A stretch of DNA of 23,641 nucleotides, from assembly GCA_045648175.1 (NCBI GenBank), contig JAZRNN010000060.1, forward strand, positions 1 to 23,641. Reading direction: 5' to 3'. Both the position numbers and the translations under genes were made by a program. The notes below the pieces were generated by a model that saw nothing but the letters and a program-made list of their open reading frames with translations, made no database searches and was not told where the DNA came from. Each line of letters begins with the position of its first letter. Within the stretch, counting starts at the first letter, position 1. Below are positions 1 to 6,812 of the stretch, piece after piece. The stretch comes from SIG440 sp045648175. GTDB taxonomy: Bacteria; Bacillota; Clostridia; Monoglobales; Monoglobaceae.

Positions 1-1
1 A

Positions 2-1159
2 ATCGAACATTTTGAATCACATACACTGATATATACACAATTACCTGTTAAACCTCATATTTGTCCCTGTTGCAAACAAGAAACATCATATATTCACGAT
101 TATCGAAAACGCAAAATCAAAGACATATCCGCCTTTGGAAAGCATGTTACGCTCATTCATAATCACAGAAGATATGTATGTAAACATTGTGGAAAAAGAT
201 TTGCTGAAGATAATTCTTTTGCACCTAAATATTATCGCGTTACTCTGCGATTAATCAATGAAATCTTTAAGAAAACAGAATCCGAAAGGTCTTTTACAAG
301 TATTGCAAAAGAGGTTAATTTATCCGTTACAACCGTTATTCGTTTCTTTGATTTGTTAGCTTATGATACTCCAAAAGAACTTCCGCAAGTGCTTTCTATT
401 GATGAATTTAAAGGAAATACAGACAAAGAAAAGTACCAAGTAATTATCACCAATCCGGCTGATGGTACAGTATTAGATATACTGCCTGATAGAAAGCAAA
501 GCCACCTGATTTCATACTTTAAACAATGGAATCGAGATGAAAGAAGTGCAGTTAAATCCTTTGTCAGTGATATGTGGAAACCTTATGCAGAGTTATCGAA
601 AATATATTTAAAAGAAGCTACTCAATTGGTTGATAAATATCACTATGTACGGCAGGTAATATGGGCGTTTGAAAGAGTGAGAAAGAAAATTCAAAAGAAG
701 TATGGAAAGGAAAACAGATTACTGTTCAAGCACTCAAAAAGAGTATTAACTATGCGAAGAAACAAACTTAAACCAGAGCAATTAGAAAAGGTTGAATATC
801 TCTTGTATTTCAATGACGATTTAAGAAGTGCATATTACTTAAAGGAACTGTTTTATGAGATACTTGATTGCGAAGACAAACACAAAGGCAAAGAACTTCT
901 CTCTAAATGGATTTTAATAGCTCAAAACAGCAGGTTAAAAGATTATCAGGATTGTGCAACAACACTGCAAAACTGGTCTAAATCTATATTTAATACATTT
1001 GATTATCCATATACTAACGGATTTACAGAAGGATGCAACAACAAGATCAAAGTTTTAAAAAGAAACGCTTACGGATACCGTAATTTTGATAGATTCAGAA
1101 AAAGGATATTACACATGTTCAATTACAAAAAAGCTAATACAGGAACGGCGGTTGCTTAA
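2..1159 (+). CDS. ISL3-family transposase, 5' end outside window
   Basis: The frame is open from base 2 to the TAA at 1157-1159, so 385 codons are visible and the true start lies left of the window. The TTG at 353 is internal. The visible protein has an N-terminal zinc-finger region (CPCC near residues 21-24, then CKHCGKRF), a helix-turn-helix-like stretch before residue 118, and a DDE core. Candidate catalytic residues are Asp134 (LSIDEFKG), Asp211 (LVDKYHYVR) and Glu343 (GFTEGCNNKIK). This order, and the ending TEGxNNKIKxLKRxAYGYRN, are typical of ISL3 transposases, which move DNA by cut-and-paste and duplicate 8 bp of target. It is more AT-rich than the neighbouring chromosomal genes, as expected for a mobile gene. 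No frameshift is seen in the visible part, so the element could be active. Confidence 0.93.
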   Translation: MEHFESHTLIYTQLPVKPHICPCCKQETSYIHDYRKRKIKDISAFGKHVTLIHNHRRYVCKHCGKRFAEDNSFAPKYYRVTLRLINEIFKKTESERSFTSIAKEVNLSVTTVIRFFDLLAYDTPKELPQVLSIDEFKGNTDKEKYQVIITNPADGTVLDILPDRKQSHLISYFKQWNRDERSAVKSFVSDMWKPYAELSKIYLKEATQLVDKYHYVRQVIWAFERVRKKIQKKYGKENRLLFKHSKRVLTMRRNKLKPEQLEKVEYLLYFNDDLRSAYYLKELFYEILDCEDKHKGKELLSKWILIAQNSRLKDYQDCATTLQNWSKSIFNTFDYPYTNGFTEGCNNKIKVLKRNAYGYRNFDRFRKRILHMFNYKKANTGTAVA

Positions 1160-1185
1160 AACCGCAACCGCCACAAAAAATTCCA

Positions 1186-1353
1186 TTATTTAATTTTTAC
1201 CCCAACTATTGACAAAGAGCCAATATTAAACCTAGCATCAAGGTAATTGAATAACCGAGACAGATTGTTTTTGTAGCCTTTCATTGTCTTTGGTGTGAAG
1301 TGCTTAACCTCGCAATCAAACAAAAACTCCGAATATACTGTTTTGATTTGCAT
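1186..1353 (-). pseudogene. Tyrosine recombinase/integrase N-terminus, cut off by the IS
   Basis: The ATG at 1353 has a good ribosome-binding site (GGGAGG, five bases upstream). The 55-residue frame reads MQIKTVYSEFLFDCEVKHF and then TPKTMKGYKNNLSRLFNYL, which matches the start of the SAM-like core-binding domain of tyrosine recombinases (the 'FL.DCE...L.PKT...Y..NL..F..YL' pattern). Residues 1-44 are original. From residue 45 (the codon at 1219-1221) the frame runs into the IS terminal repeat and adds 11 foreign residues before a stop at 1186-1188. The catalytic domain is absent from this side and would have to lie beyond the left end of the IS, outside the window. The integrase was probably part of a phage or integrative element. 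The short length of the match makes the family call likely but not certain. Confidence 0.68.
1193..1221 (-). repeat. Right terminal inverted repeat of the ISL3 element
   Basis: Read inward on the minus strand it starts GGCTCTTTGTCAATAG and continues GTTGGGGTAAAAAT. This is the conserved form of ISL3-family ends. The partner repeat would be left of the window, so pairing cannot be shown here. Confidence 0.7.
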
Positions 1354-1508
1354 AAATACCTCCCATTGGTTTCCATGCAATTTTTCAGTATATTCGGAGC
1401 TGTGATGTACAAACTCAAATTTGAGATGATATATTTCCCGTATACCGTAGTTCGGAATGTATATCACCGTTCAAAGGTTTACCCAAATCCTGCAAAGCCT
1501 TGATATGA

Positions 1509-2255
1509 CTACTCTTCCTCTTCATCCTCGGGCATATCCCAGGTGTGGTAAACGTTCTGCACGTCGTCGTTATCTTCGAGCATATCTATAAGCTTTTCTA
1601 AGTTCTTTACGGCCTCGGGGTCGTCTACCTGAGTGAGGGTTTGCGGAATGTAGCTGATTTCAGCCTGTTCAAATTCATATCCCTTTGCCTCTAACGCTTC
1701 ACGAACCTTGCTGAAATCCTCAGGGCTGGATGTAACTTCATAGCATTCGTCTTCGGCACTGAAGTCTTCGGCACCTGCGTCAAGTGCATCCATCATCAAA
1801 GTGTCTTCATCAATGCTGTCGGCCTTTGCAATAACAAGCTGACCCTTGCGGTCAAACATAAAGCCTACGCTTCCCGTCTGGCCAAGATTGCCGCCGTATT
1901 TGTCAAAATAGTGGCGCATATCGCCTGCTGTACGGTTTTTGTTGTCGCTGAGCGTTTCAACCATAAAGGCAACACCGCTGGGGCCGTAGCCTTCGTATGT
2001 GAGTTCAAAATATTCTTTGTTGCCGTCCTCGCCCGACGCCTTTTTAACACTTCTTTGAATAGTATCGTTGGGCATATTGTTTGCTTTTGCCTTTGCGATA
2101 GCATCACGAAGCTTTGAGTTGCTGTCTGGGTCGGGTCCACCCTCTTTAACCGCAACCATAAGTTCACGACCGATTTTGGTAAACAGCTTACCTCTTTTTG
2201 CATCAAGTGCACCTTTTTTCCTTTTAATTGTTGCCCATTTGGAATGTCCTGACAT
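1509..2255 (-). CDS. yebC: YebC/PmpR family protein
   Basis: This 248-residue cytoplasmic protein has the usual length of the family. It begins MSGHSKWATIKRKKGALDA, the family hallmark, and contains the signatures NMPNDTIQRSVKKASG and YEGYGPSGVAF. YebC proteins bind DNA or act on ribosomes: some were described as transcription regulators, and recent work on relatives reports help in translating proline-rich stretches. Which role applies here cannot be read from the sequence. The C-terminus is very acidic (EDEEEE). The start is supported by AGGAGG nine bases upstream. It lies 42 bases downstream of the SPFH gene with no obvious promoter or terminator between them, so the two are probably co-transcribed. 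It is the last intact gene before the IS-disrupted integrase. Confidence 0.95.
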   Translation of the reverse strand: MSGHSKWATIKRKKGALDAKRGKLFTKIGRELMVAVKEGGPDPDSNSKLRDAIAKAKANNMPNDTIQRSVKKASGEDGNKEYFELTYEGYGPSGVAFMVETLSDNKNRTAGDMRHYFDKYGGNLGQTGSVGFMFDRKGQLVIAKADSIDEDTLMMDALDAGAEDFSAEDECYEVTSSPEDFSKVREALEAKGYEFEQAEISYIPQTLTQVDDPEAVKNLEKLIDMLEDNDDVQNVYHTWDMPEDEEEE

Positions 2256-2297
2256 TTTGTTTTTCCTCCTAAAGTTCCTTTGACAATCTTAAGTGTC

Positions 2298-3221
2298 TTA
2301 AATTTTATTTTCTTCGTCGATAACAGACTTAAGACCTGCAGCAAGACCTGCCAAGCCCTGAATCTCCGACGGAATAATAATCTTTGTTGCCTTGCCGTCT
2401 GCAGCCTTTGCAAACGCCTCTAAGCTCTTTATAGTAAGAACAGAGTCTATGGGCGATGCCTCATTCAGCATACGAATACCGTTTGCAGTAGCCTCCTGAA
2501 CGGAAAGGATTGCCTGTGCTTCACCTTCTGCAATTCGAATTGCAGATTCTTTCTCAGCCTCAGCTTTAAGAATCTGGGATTCTTTTTCAGCCTCCGCCTT
2601 TAAGATTGCAGCAGCTTTTTCGCCCTCAGCAACCAGAATTGCAGACTTCTTTTCACCCTCGGCACGAAGTATTGCCTCACGTCTTTCACGTTCAGCCTTC
2701 ATCTGTTTTTCCATCGCCTCGCGAATGCCCGCGGGTGGAATGATATTCTTAAGTTCAACACGATTTACCCTGATACCCCAGGGGTCGGTTGCTTCATCAA
2801 GAATAGAACGCATTTTTGTATTAATAACATCACGGGATGTCAAGCTTTCGTCAAGTTCCATATCACCAATAATATTACGCAGTGTTGTGGCTGTCAGATT
2901 CTCAATTGCCGCCATCGGCAGTTCCACGCCATAAGTGTAGAGCTTGGGATCAATTATCTGGAAATATACTACCGTGTCAATCTGCATGGTAACATTATCC
3001 TTTGTGATAACCGGCTGGGGAGCAAAATCAACAACCTGCTCTTTCAGGGTAACTCTCTTTGCAACCCTGTCAATAAACGGAATCTTTATATGAAGGCCAA
3101 CGCTCCATGTTCCGCTGTATGCCCCAAGGCGTTCAATAACATATGCGTGAGCCTGTGGAACAACTTTAATATTTGCAATTAGTAAAACAATAACTATAAC
3201 CAAAAAAATTAAAAACGGCAT
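2298..3221 (-). CDS. SPFH/band-7 domain membrane protein (stomatin/QmcA-like)
   Basis: The protein has 307 residues from the ATG at 3221. That start is chosen because AAGGAG lies eight bases upstream; a GTG three codons earlier abuts that site and is unlikely to be used. An N-terminal membrane anchor (about residues 1-20, PFLIFLVIVIVLLIANI) is followed by a band-7 domain (VVPQAHAYVIERLGAYSGT to roughly residue 180). A long alanine/glutamate-rich coiled coil follows (repeats of ILKAEAEKES), then a short hydrophobic tail. Stomatin-like proteins form ring-shaped oligomers in membrane microdomains. The partner gene nfeD lies just upstream (37-base gap), the classic SPFH-NfeD pairing seen across bacteria and archaea. 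The likely role is membrane-domain organisation or protein quality control; the specific target is unknown. Confidence 0.93.
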   Translation of the reverse strand: MPFLIFLVIVIVLLIANIKVVPQAHAYVIERLGAYSGTWSVGLHIKIPFIDRVAKRVTLKEQVVDFAPQPVITKDNVTMQIDTVVYFQIIDPKLYTYGVELPMAAIENLTATTLRNIIGDMELDESLTSRDVINTKMRSILDEATDPWGIRVNRVELKNIIPPAGIREAMEKQMKAERERREAILRAEGEKKSAILVAEGEKAAAILKAEAEKESQILKAEAEKESAIRIAEGEAQAILSVQEATANGIRMLNEASPIDSVLTIKSLEAFAKAADGKATKIIIPSEIQGLAGLAAGLKSVIDEENKI

Positions 3222-3258
3222 AAAACACACTCCTTAATAAAATATAATTCTTTTGTCA

Positions 3259-3693
3259 CTAATTATCTGCCGAAACAACAACCTTTACACCCTCAAGTGC
3301 CACAATTGTTACAGGTGTACCGTTGGCTATATTTTCACCGTTTGCAGACTTTGCCGACCATACCTGACCCATAACCTTAACCTGGCCAGTCCCTTTAAGA
3401 CCGTTAATTTCTTCAATCGTCACGCCTTTTGCAGAAATAATTCTGTCGGCATTTGTTGCAATAGTATTACGGTTTAAAAATCTTCTTGCCAATGGGCGCG
3501 TTGCCACAACCAGAATTGCAGAAACAATTATAAAAACCGTTATCTGCACACCCGGGCCTGCACCAAATGAAGCGATTATTGCCACAATAAGCGCTGACAG
3601 CGCAAACCAAAGGGTAATCAGGTTTACAGTAGATGCCTCAACAACGCCAAGTATAACCGCCGCAATCAACCAAATAATTGCCTCGTTATTCAT
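3259..3693 (-). CDS. nfeD: NfeD family membrane protein
   Basis: This 144-residue protein is of the short NfeD type without the protease domain. Two or three membrane segments cover about residues 6-75 (WLIAAVILGVVEAS, LWFALSALIVAII and VFIIVSAILVVATRPL). They are followed by a C-terminal soluble OB-fold domain (ISAKGVTIEEINGLKGTGQV, and VTIVALEGVKVVV). The TRPLARRFL motif at the membrane exit is characteristic of the family. NfeD partners SPFH proteins in the membrane, and here it lies directly upstream of one. The start ATG at 3693 has a GGGGAGG site upstream. The gene begins just after the terminator hairpin of yabR, so it probably has its own promoter within about 60 bases, but I see no convincing consensus there. 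Confidence 0.9.
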   Translation of the reverse strand: MNNEAIIWLIAAVILGVVEASTVNLITLWFALSALIVAIIASFGAGPGVQITVFIIVSAILVVATRPLARRFLNRNTIATNADRIISAKGVTIEEINGLKGTGQVKVMGQVWSAKSANGENIANGTPVTIVALEGVKVVVSADN

Positions 3694-3742
3694 AACCGTA
3701 ACCTCCCCTGCATTATTCTGTAATTGTTACCAATTTTCATTT

Positions 3743-3785
3743 AAAAACACACAACGGAACCTTTACAGTTCCGTCGGGTTTTTTT
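3743..3785. terminator. Terminator hairpin after yabR (usable on both strands)
   Basis: A perfect 7-bp stem (ACGGAAC at 3754-3760 with GTTCCGT at 3768-3774) has a 7-base loop. On the minus strand it is followed by TGTGTGTTTTT, directly after the S1-protein stop codon. On the plus strand it is followed by CGGG and seven T. It separates the yab/divIC operon from nfeD. Confidence 0.75.
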
Positions 3786-4236
3786 AATATGCTCGCTTAT
3801 AACCACCGTTGCGCTTGCCCTCGGTGTTTCGTTTAAGATCCTGAATCTTTTCTTCGCTATCTTGCTTAAATTTAAGAAGCTTGTCTTCAAAAGACATCTC
3901 TGCCATATCCTTTGACTTGTGCGAAAATTCAAAAACCTCAGGAGCCCCCTTAAGACCACCACTGTTTTTTGGTCTTTTACCGGCTTTTTTCTTTGGTTTA
4001 TCCTCGACTGCCTTCTTAATCGACAAGCTAATCTTACCTTTGTCGTCAACAGAAAGCACCTTAACCTTGACACTCTGCCCTGCAGTAATGTGTTTGCTTA
4101 TATCATCAACGAATTCTGACGATACTTCAGAAATATGTACAAGACCGGTCTTTCCTCCTTCAAGCTCAATAAATGCGCCAAAAGGTGCGATGCCTGTAAC
4201 CTTTCCGCGAAGTATACTTCCTTCTTCAATCTGCAT
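3784..4236 (-). CDS. yabR: S1-domain RNA-binding protein (YabR-like)
   Basis: One S1 domain fills the first 75 or so residues (EEGSILRGKVTGIAPFGAFI, then GLVHISEVSSEFVDDI and GKISLSIKK). It is followed by a basic linker (KPKKKAGKRPK) and a charged helical tail. It presumably binds RNA or ribosomes in the cytoplasm. Its place as the last gene of yabP-yabQ-divIC-yabR matches the Bacillus subtilis order, which supports the name. The start is ambiguous. The ATG at 4236 lines up with family starts but lies 13 bases from the AGGAGG at 4250-4255. An in-frame TTG at 4245 is only four bases from it and would add three residues (MKA). The stop lies directly in front of the terminator hairpin. Confidence 0.87.
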   Translation of the reverse strand: MQIEEGSILRGKVTGIAPFGAFIELEGGKTGLVHISEVSSEFVDDISKHITAGQSVKVKVLSVDDKGKISLSIKKAVEDKPKKKAGKRPKNSGGLKGAPEVFEFSHKSKDMAEMSFEDKLLKFKQDSEEKIQDLKRNTEGKRNGGYKRAY

Positions 4237-4311
4237 AGCTTTCAAAAATCCTCCTCAGATGCCCTACTGAACACCGTTTGTATATTTAATTTCACTTATC
4301 TTTTGAGTTTT

Positions 4312-4620
4312 TTATTGACTTATATCCACAAAAACACGCTCGTTTGGCTTTACCAATCCCAATTTATCACGAGCCGCACGCTGAATATATTCATCGGTGT
4401 CTGCCTTATCTTTTTCATCCTCCAGCTTTTGATTTTCAAGCTGTGCCTCGGCAATCTTTTGTTCATATTCTTTGGCAAGGTCATCATAACGCGACAGGGT
4501 TATCTGCTGTTCGACAATTTTGCAGGCCACACCTATACACACCAGCAATACAACGGCTAATATAACTAATTTTTTTGCAGAAGATTTTTTCTGCCGCTTT
4601 GCACCGCTATACATTGGCAT
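4312..4620 (-). CDS. divIC: Septum formation protein DivIC/FtsB family
   Basis: The protein has 102 residues from the ATG at 4620. It has a short basic cytoplasmic tail (GAKRQKKSSAKK), one membrane segment (about residues 18-34, LVILAVVLLVCIGVACK), and an extracytoplasmic coiled coil (about 37-78). It ends in the DivIC/FtsB motif YIQRAARDKLGLVKPNE. Such bitopic proteins form the FtsL-FtsB/DivIC-FtsQ/DivIB complex that activates septal wall synthesis. The chosen start follows GGGGG and lies just after a strong SigA promoter; an upstream in-frame start at 4662 would lie inside the promoter region. A second ATG two codons on (MPMYS) is possible. The gene order yabQ-divIC-yabR supports the call. 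Confidence 0.9.
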   Translation of the reverse strand: MPMYSGAKRQKKSSAKKLVILAVVLLVCIGVACKIVEQQITLSRYDDLAKEYEQKIAEAQLENQKLEDEKDKADTDEYIQRAARDKLGLVKPNERVFVDISQ

Positions 4621-4650
4621 AAACCCCCAACTATACACTAATATAATATG

Positions 4651-4679
4651 ATTATATATCAACCAAACGGCTTTGTCAA
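4651..4679 (-). promoter_or_regulatory. SigA promoter of divIC-yabR
   Basis: On the minus strand, TTGACA (4674-4679) and TATAAT (4651-4656) are separated by exactly 17 bases, a perfect consensus. The promoter lies between the yabQ stop (4690) and the divIC start (4620), so cell-division genes can be expressed without the sporulation genes upstream. Confidence 0.85.
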
Positions 4680-4689
4680 TACTCCTCCA

Positions 4690-5199
4690 TTACTTTTTTC
4701 TCAGCATAAGCCCCACATTTTTCAGTCGCACCGAAAGCCTGTCGCCACCGCGTCTGACAAGTCTTTTTGCACGGCGCACTCCGCATCCCGTATACCACAT
4801 AACAACGCTCACGGGTCTTTTGAATATTTTAAATATTATTTTGATTGGGAAGAGCAGAATTTTTATTACTTTTTCAGCCATTTTAACAAGCCATTTTATT
4901 ATCACGGTGCTGACATTGAGGAAACGGTTTTTTACCACTGCGGCATACAGCCCCGCTCCGGCACCGAAGCCTAAAAAGCCTTGCAAGCGGATCTCACCGC
5001 TGTTTTTAATATACGCCGCACCGAACATAATAAGCGCGGAAACCGCAAGAAACAAAATATCCTCCAAATTAACAATCCCGTCGCCCGGGCCTAATATTCT
5101 GCGACTGACACGGAGCAAATCATATATAAACGCTGCCGCAACACCTGCAATAAAACTTGCCGCAAAAAAACCTGCCTCCATTGGCACAGAATTATACAT
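4690..5199 (-). CDS. yabQ: Spore cortex biosynthesis protein YabQ
   Basis: This 169-residue membrane protein has three or four hydrophobic segments in its first half (about residues 8-27, 46-64 and 70-88), with the family motif AAFIYDLLRVSRR and an acidic turn (GPGDGIVNLEDILFL). A basic amphipathic C-terminal half is rich in Lys and Arg. In Bacillus, YabQ sits in the membrane around the forespore and is needed for cortex formation. The ATG at 5199 has GGGAG eight bases upstream, and the gene lies 12 bases after yabP. The homologue is recognised from pattern and gene order, and its presence points to an endospore-forming lineage. Confidence 0.88.
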   Translation of the reverse strand: MYNSVPMEAGFFAASFIAGVAAAFIYDLLRVSRRILGPGDGIVNLEDILFLAVSALIMFGAAYIKNSGEIRLQGFLGFGAGAGLYAAVVKNRFLNVSTVIIKWLVKMAEKVIKILLFPIKIIFKIFKRPVSVVMWYTGCGVRRAKRLVRRGGDRLSVRLKNVGLMLRKK

Positions 5200-5211
5200 C
5201 GTCCCTGCTCC

Positions 5212-5487
5212 CTATTTAAAAATTTTGCTGAAAAAACTGCCCTTATCAGTTTTATGTCCGTCGGCATACTCAATGCTGTCAATATCGCCCTCAACTTCAA
5301 GCTCGCCGTCCTCAACATTAAGGCGGTTTATTCTGAAATCTGCACCCTTTACCGTCATAACTCCGTCACAGGTGTATGCAACAACCTTGTCTTCATCAAA
5401 GCTGTCAACATCTTCAACGCCTGTAACCGTAAGCTTTTCGCGTCCCAACATTATAATTTTATGCTCGCTGTTTCGTTTTTCGTCCAT
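5212..5487 (-). CDS. yabP: Sporulation protein YabP (YabP/YqfC family)
   Basis: This 91-residue soluble protein fits the small all-beta YabP/YqfC fold. It has HKIIMLGREKLTVTGVEDVD, a hallmark near the start, then SFDEDKVVAYTCDGVMTVKG and LNVEDGELEVEGDIDSIEY. YabP is a mother-cell sporulation protein that is co-expressed with YabQ. The start ATG at 5487 is preceded by AAAGG about ten bases away. A SigE-like promoter candidate lies about 30 bases upstream of the start codon, consistent with mother-cell expression in Bacillus. The gene is the first of the yabP-yabQ-divIC-yabR cluster. Confidence 0.9.
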   Translation of the reverse strand: MDEKRNSEHKIIMLGREKLTVTGVEDVDSFDEDKVVAYTCDGVMTVKGADFRINRLNVEDGELEVEGDIDSIEYADGHKTDKGSFFSKIFK

Positions 5488-5518
5488 ATTTACACAACCT
5501 TTCTGTTTAGATAATATA

Positions 5519-5547
5519 AGTATATTTACACGTTTTCGTCTTTATTC
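5519..5547 (-). promoter_or_regulatory. SigE-like promoter candidate of yabPQ
   Basis: On the minus strand, GAATAAA (5541-5547) and AATATACT (5519-5526) are 14 bases apart. They resemble the SigE elements (-35 KMATATT, -10 CATACAMT, 14-15 base spacing) with two mismatches in the -10. The distance to the yabP start (about 31 bases from the -10) fits. The match is imperfect, and the support is mainly that yabP is a SigE gene in Bacillus. Confidence 0.4.
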
Positions 5548-5551
5548 TAAC

Positions 5552-5586
5552 AAAAAAGAGCAGAACCCGTTTTAAAGGTCTGCTCT
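5552..5586 (-). terminator. Second terminator after the aldolase gene
   Basis: An 8-bp stem (5557-5564 AGAGCAGA with 5579-5586 TCTGCTCT) is followed on the minus strand by TTTTT. It lies between the aldolase gene and the yabP promoter and would insulate the latter. Confidence 0.7.
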
Positions 5587-5630
5587 CACACTATTTTCAA
5601 CTGCCACTTTAACATCTCTTTTAAACAGCA

Positions 5631-5663
5631 CAAAAGGAGCTGCAAAAAATCTTTGCAGCTCCT
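5631..5663 (-). terminator. First terminator after the aldolase gene
   Basis: A 12-bp perfect stem (5635-5646 with 5652-5663, AGGAGCTGCAAA and its complement) has a 5-base loop and is followed on the minus strand by TTTG. It lies 16 bases after the aldolase stop codon and works in tandem with a second hairpin. Confidence 0.75.
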
Positions 5664-5679
5664 CTTAAATTTTAAATAT

Positions 5680-6627
5680 CTATTTGTTAAGATACTTTGC
5701 AACCTCTGTCGCAACAAGCTTTGTAATCTTTTCAAGATCATCAGCAGACATTGATGTACTATTTCCGCAATCAGCCTTACCGTCACTGCTGAACAGCTTC
5801 ATCTTTTCCATTGTAGCAAGCTTTACAGCCTCAACTGCCGCAGGAATAAGGTCAATAATACCCTTATTCATATCTGAGAATTTCTTGAATTCTGCCTCAA
5901 CTGCAGCAACATTAATATCTGTAAAGATGTTAACCTTGCTGATACCGTCCTTAATTGCCTGACGGAAGTCATTATCTGTAAGACCAGAGCCACCGTGAAG
6001 AACCAGTGGAACATCAACAGTCTTTGCGATTGTACGAATTCTTTCAAAATCAAGTTTGGGGGGCAGTTTGTATGCACCATGCGCATTACCAACAGCAATC
6101 GCAAGTGCATCTACACCAGTTTTGTCAACAAAGTCCTTTGCAAGAGCAGGGTCGGTAAAGAATGCAGATGGGTCAGCCATATGGTCGCTGCCTTCTGCAG
6201 AGCCTTCGTTGTCACCAACGTGGCCAAGTTCACCTTCGATTGTTGCACCATACGAATGTGCAATATCCGCCATTTCTTTAACCTTGCGAACGTTTTCTTC
6301 GTATGAATCTGTTGAGCAGTCATACATAACCGAGCTGAAACCCAGCTTAAGAGCCTTAACGCAAGTGTCATATGTAAGACCGTGGTCAAGATGGATAACT
6401 ACAGGAACAGATGCCTTCTTTGCCATAGGAATAAGGTAATAAGAAATCTCTTCCAAAGGTCCGTAGGGAAGCAGAATTTCTGCAGAACCCATAATAACCG
6501 GTGATCTTGTACTTTCAGCCGCAGCAATAATACCACGAGCAAGTTCTAAGTTTACAGCATTAAAAAGACCAACTGCATAGTGACCTTTTTTTGCCGGTCT
6601 CAGAACTTCATTCATATTAACTAACAT
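5680..6627 (-). CDS. Class II fructose/tagatose-bisphosphate aldolase family protein
   Basis: The protein has 315 residues from the ATG at 6627, which has AAGGAGG eight bases upstream; an in-frame start at 6648 would place that site inside the gene. It carries the zinc-aldolase landmarks: catalytic Asp81 and zinc ligand His82 in HLDHG, the MYDCSTDSYEENV loop (about 101-113), Glu133 in EGELGHVG, His183 in GNAHGAYK, and His211 in HGGSGL. The family cleaves or forms ketose-bisphosphates such as fructose-1,6-bisphosphate, tagatose-1,6-bisphosphate or deoxy-ketogluconate-6-phosphate; the true substrate cannot be read here. It has its own promoter and operator candidate, and two terminators follow. 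It could be the glycolytic aldolase or a sugar-pathway enzyme acting with the adjacent dehydrogenase and aminotransferase. Confidence 0.92.
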   Translation of the reverse strand: MLVNMNEVLRPAKKGHYAVGLFNAVNLELARGIIAAAESTRSPVIMGSAEILLPYGPLEEISYYLIPMAKKASVPVVIHLDHGLTYDTCVKALKLGFSSVMYDCSTDSYEENVRKVKEMADIAHSYGATIEGELGHVGDNEGSAEGSDHMADPSAFFTDPALAKDFVDKTGVDALAIAVGNAHGAYKLPPKLDFERIRTIAKTVDVPLVLHGGSGLTDNDFRQAIKDGISKVNIFTDINVAAVEAEFKKFSDMNKGIIDLIPAAVEAVKLATMEKMKLFSSDGKADCGNSTSMSADDLEKITKLVATEVAKYLNK

Positions 6628-6695
6628 TTCGTCTTCCTCCTTAGTCAACAGCCACTATAGCCGTTGCAAATGATACTAACAGTCATATTTTCTTT

Positions 6696-6724
6696 ATTTT
6701 ACAACAAAAACAAAGAAATGTCAA
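6696..6724 (-). promoter_or_regulatory. SigA promoter of the aldolase gene
   Basis: On the minus strand, TTGACA (6719-6724) and TAAAAT (6696-6701) are exactly 17 bases apart. The start codon lies about 70 bases downstream. Confidence 0.8.
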
Positions 6725-6728
6725 GACA

Positions 6729-6762
6729 TTTCACAGAAAAATACAAATTATTTTCTGTGAAA
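6729..6762. promoter_or_regulatory. Long inverted repeat upstream of the aldolase promoter (operator candidate)
   Basis: Perfect 12-bp arms, TTTCACAGAAAA (6729-6740) and TTTTCTGTGAAA (6751-6762), are separated by 10 bases. They end four bases upstream of the -35 box. With one bulged A the arms extend to ACATTTCACAG/CTGTGAAAATGT. The position suits an activator or an upstream operator. A transcript hairpin is the alternative, but no T-run follows it on the minus strand. Confidence 0.5.
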
Positions 6763-6763
6763 A

Positions 6764-6799
6764 TGTAAAAGCCGCAGGGCATTTACTCCCCACGGCTTT
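6764..6799 (-). terminator. Terminator after the Gfo/Idh/MocA gene
   Basis: The stem AAAGCCG/CGGCTTT (6768-6774 with 6793-6799) has an inner GGG/CCC extension and is followed on the minus strand by TTTTACATTTT. It lies just after the dehydrogenase stop at 6813. Confidence 0.65.
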
Positions 6800-6812
6800 A
6801 GAGTGACCAAAA

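Larger units (their letters stand above)
1..1221 (+). mobile_element. ISL3-family insertion sequence, right part
   Basis: The element's right end is taken as base 1221. Read on the minus strand from 1221, the sequence begins GGCTCTTTGTCAATAGTTGG, which resembles known ISL3-family terminal inverted repeats. The transposase stop is about 60 bases inside this end. The left end lies outside the window. The eight bases immediately outside, 1222-1229 (AATATTAA), are the predicted target-site duplication; they should reappear directly left of the missing left end. The insertion lies within the coding region of a tyrosine recombinase. Confidence 0.8.

Noticed and set aside
1354..1508. A possible toxin-like or integrase-linked short frame (minus strand, reading ALQDLGKPLNGDIHSELRYT)
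   Set aside because: It has no ribosome-binding site of its own, is under 35 codons, ends in a stop, and matches no family convincingly; it is more likely the leader of the broken integrase.
4673..5575. A 300-residue plus-strand open frame across yabP and yabQ
   Set aside because: It is rich in Ser, Pro and Ile, typical of antisense reading of membrane-protein genes, and lies opposite well-supported yabP and yabQ.
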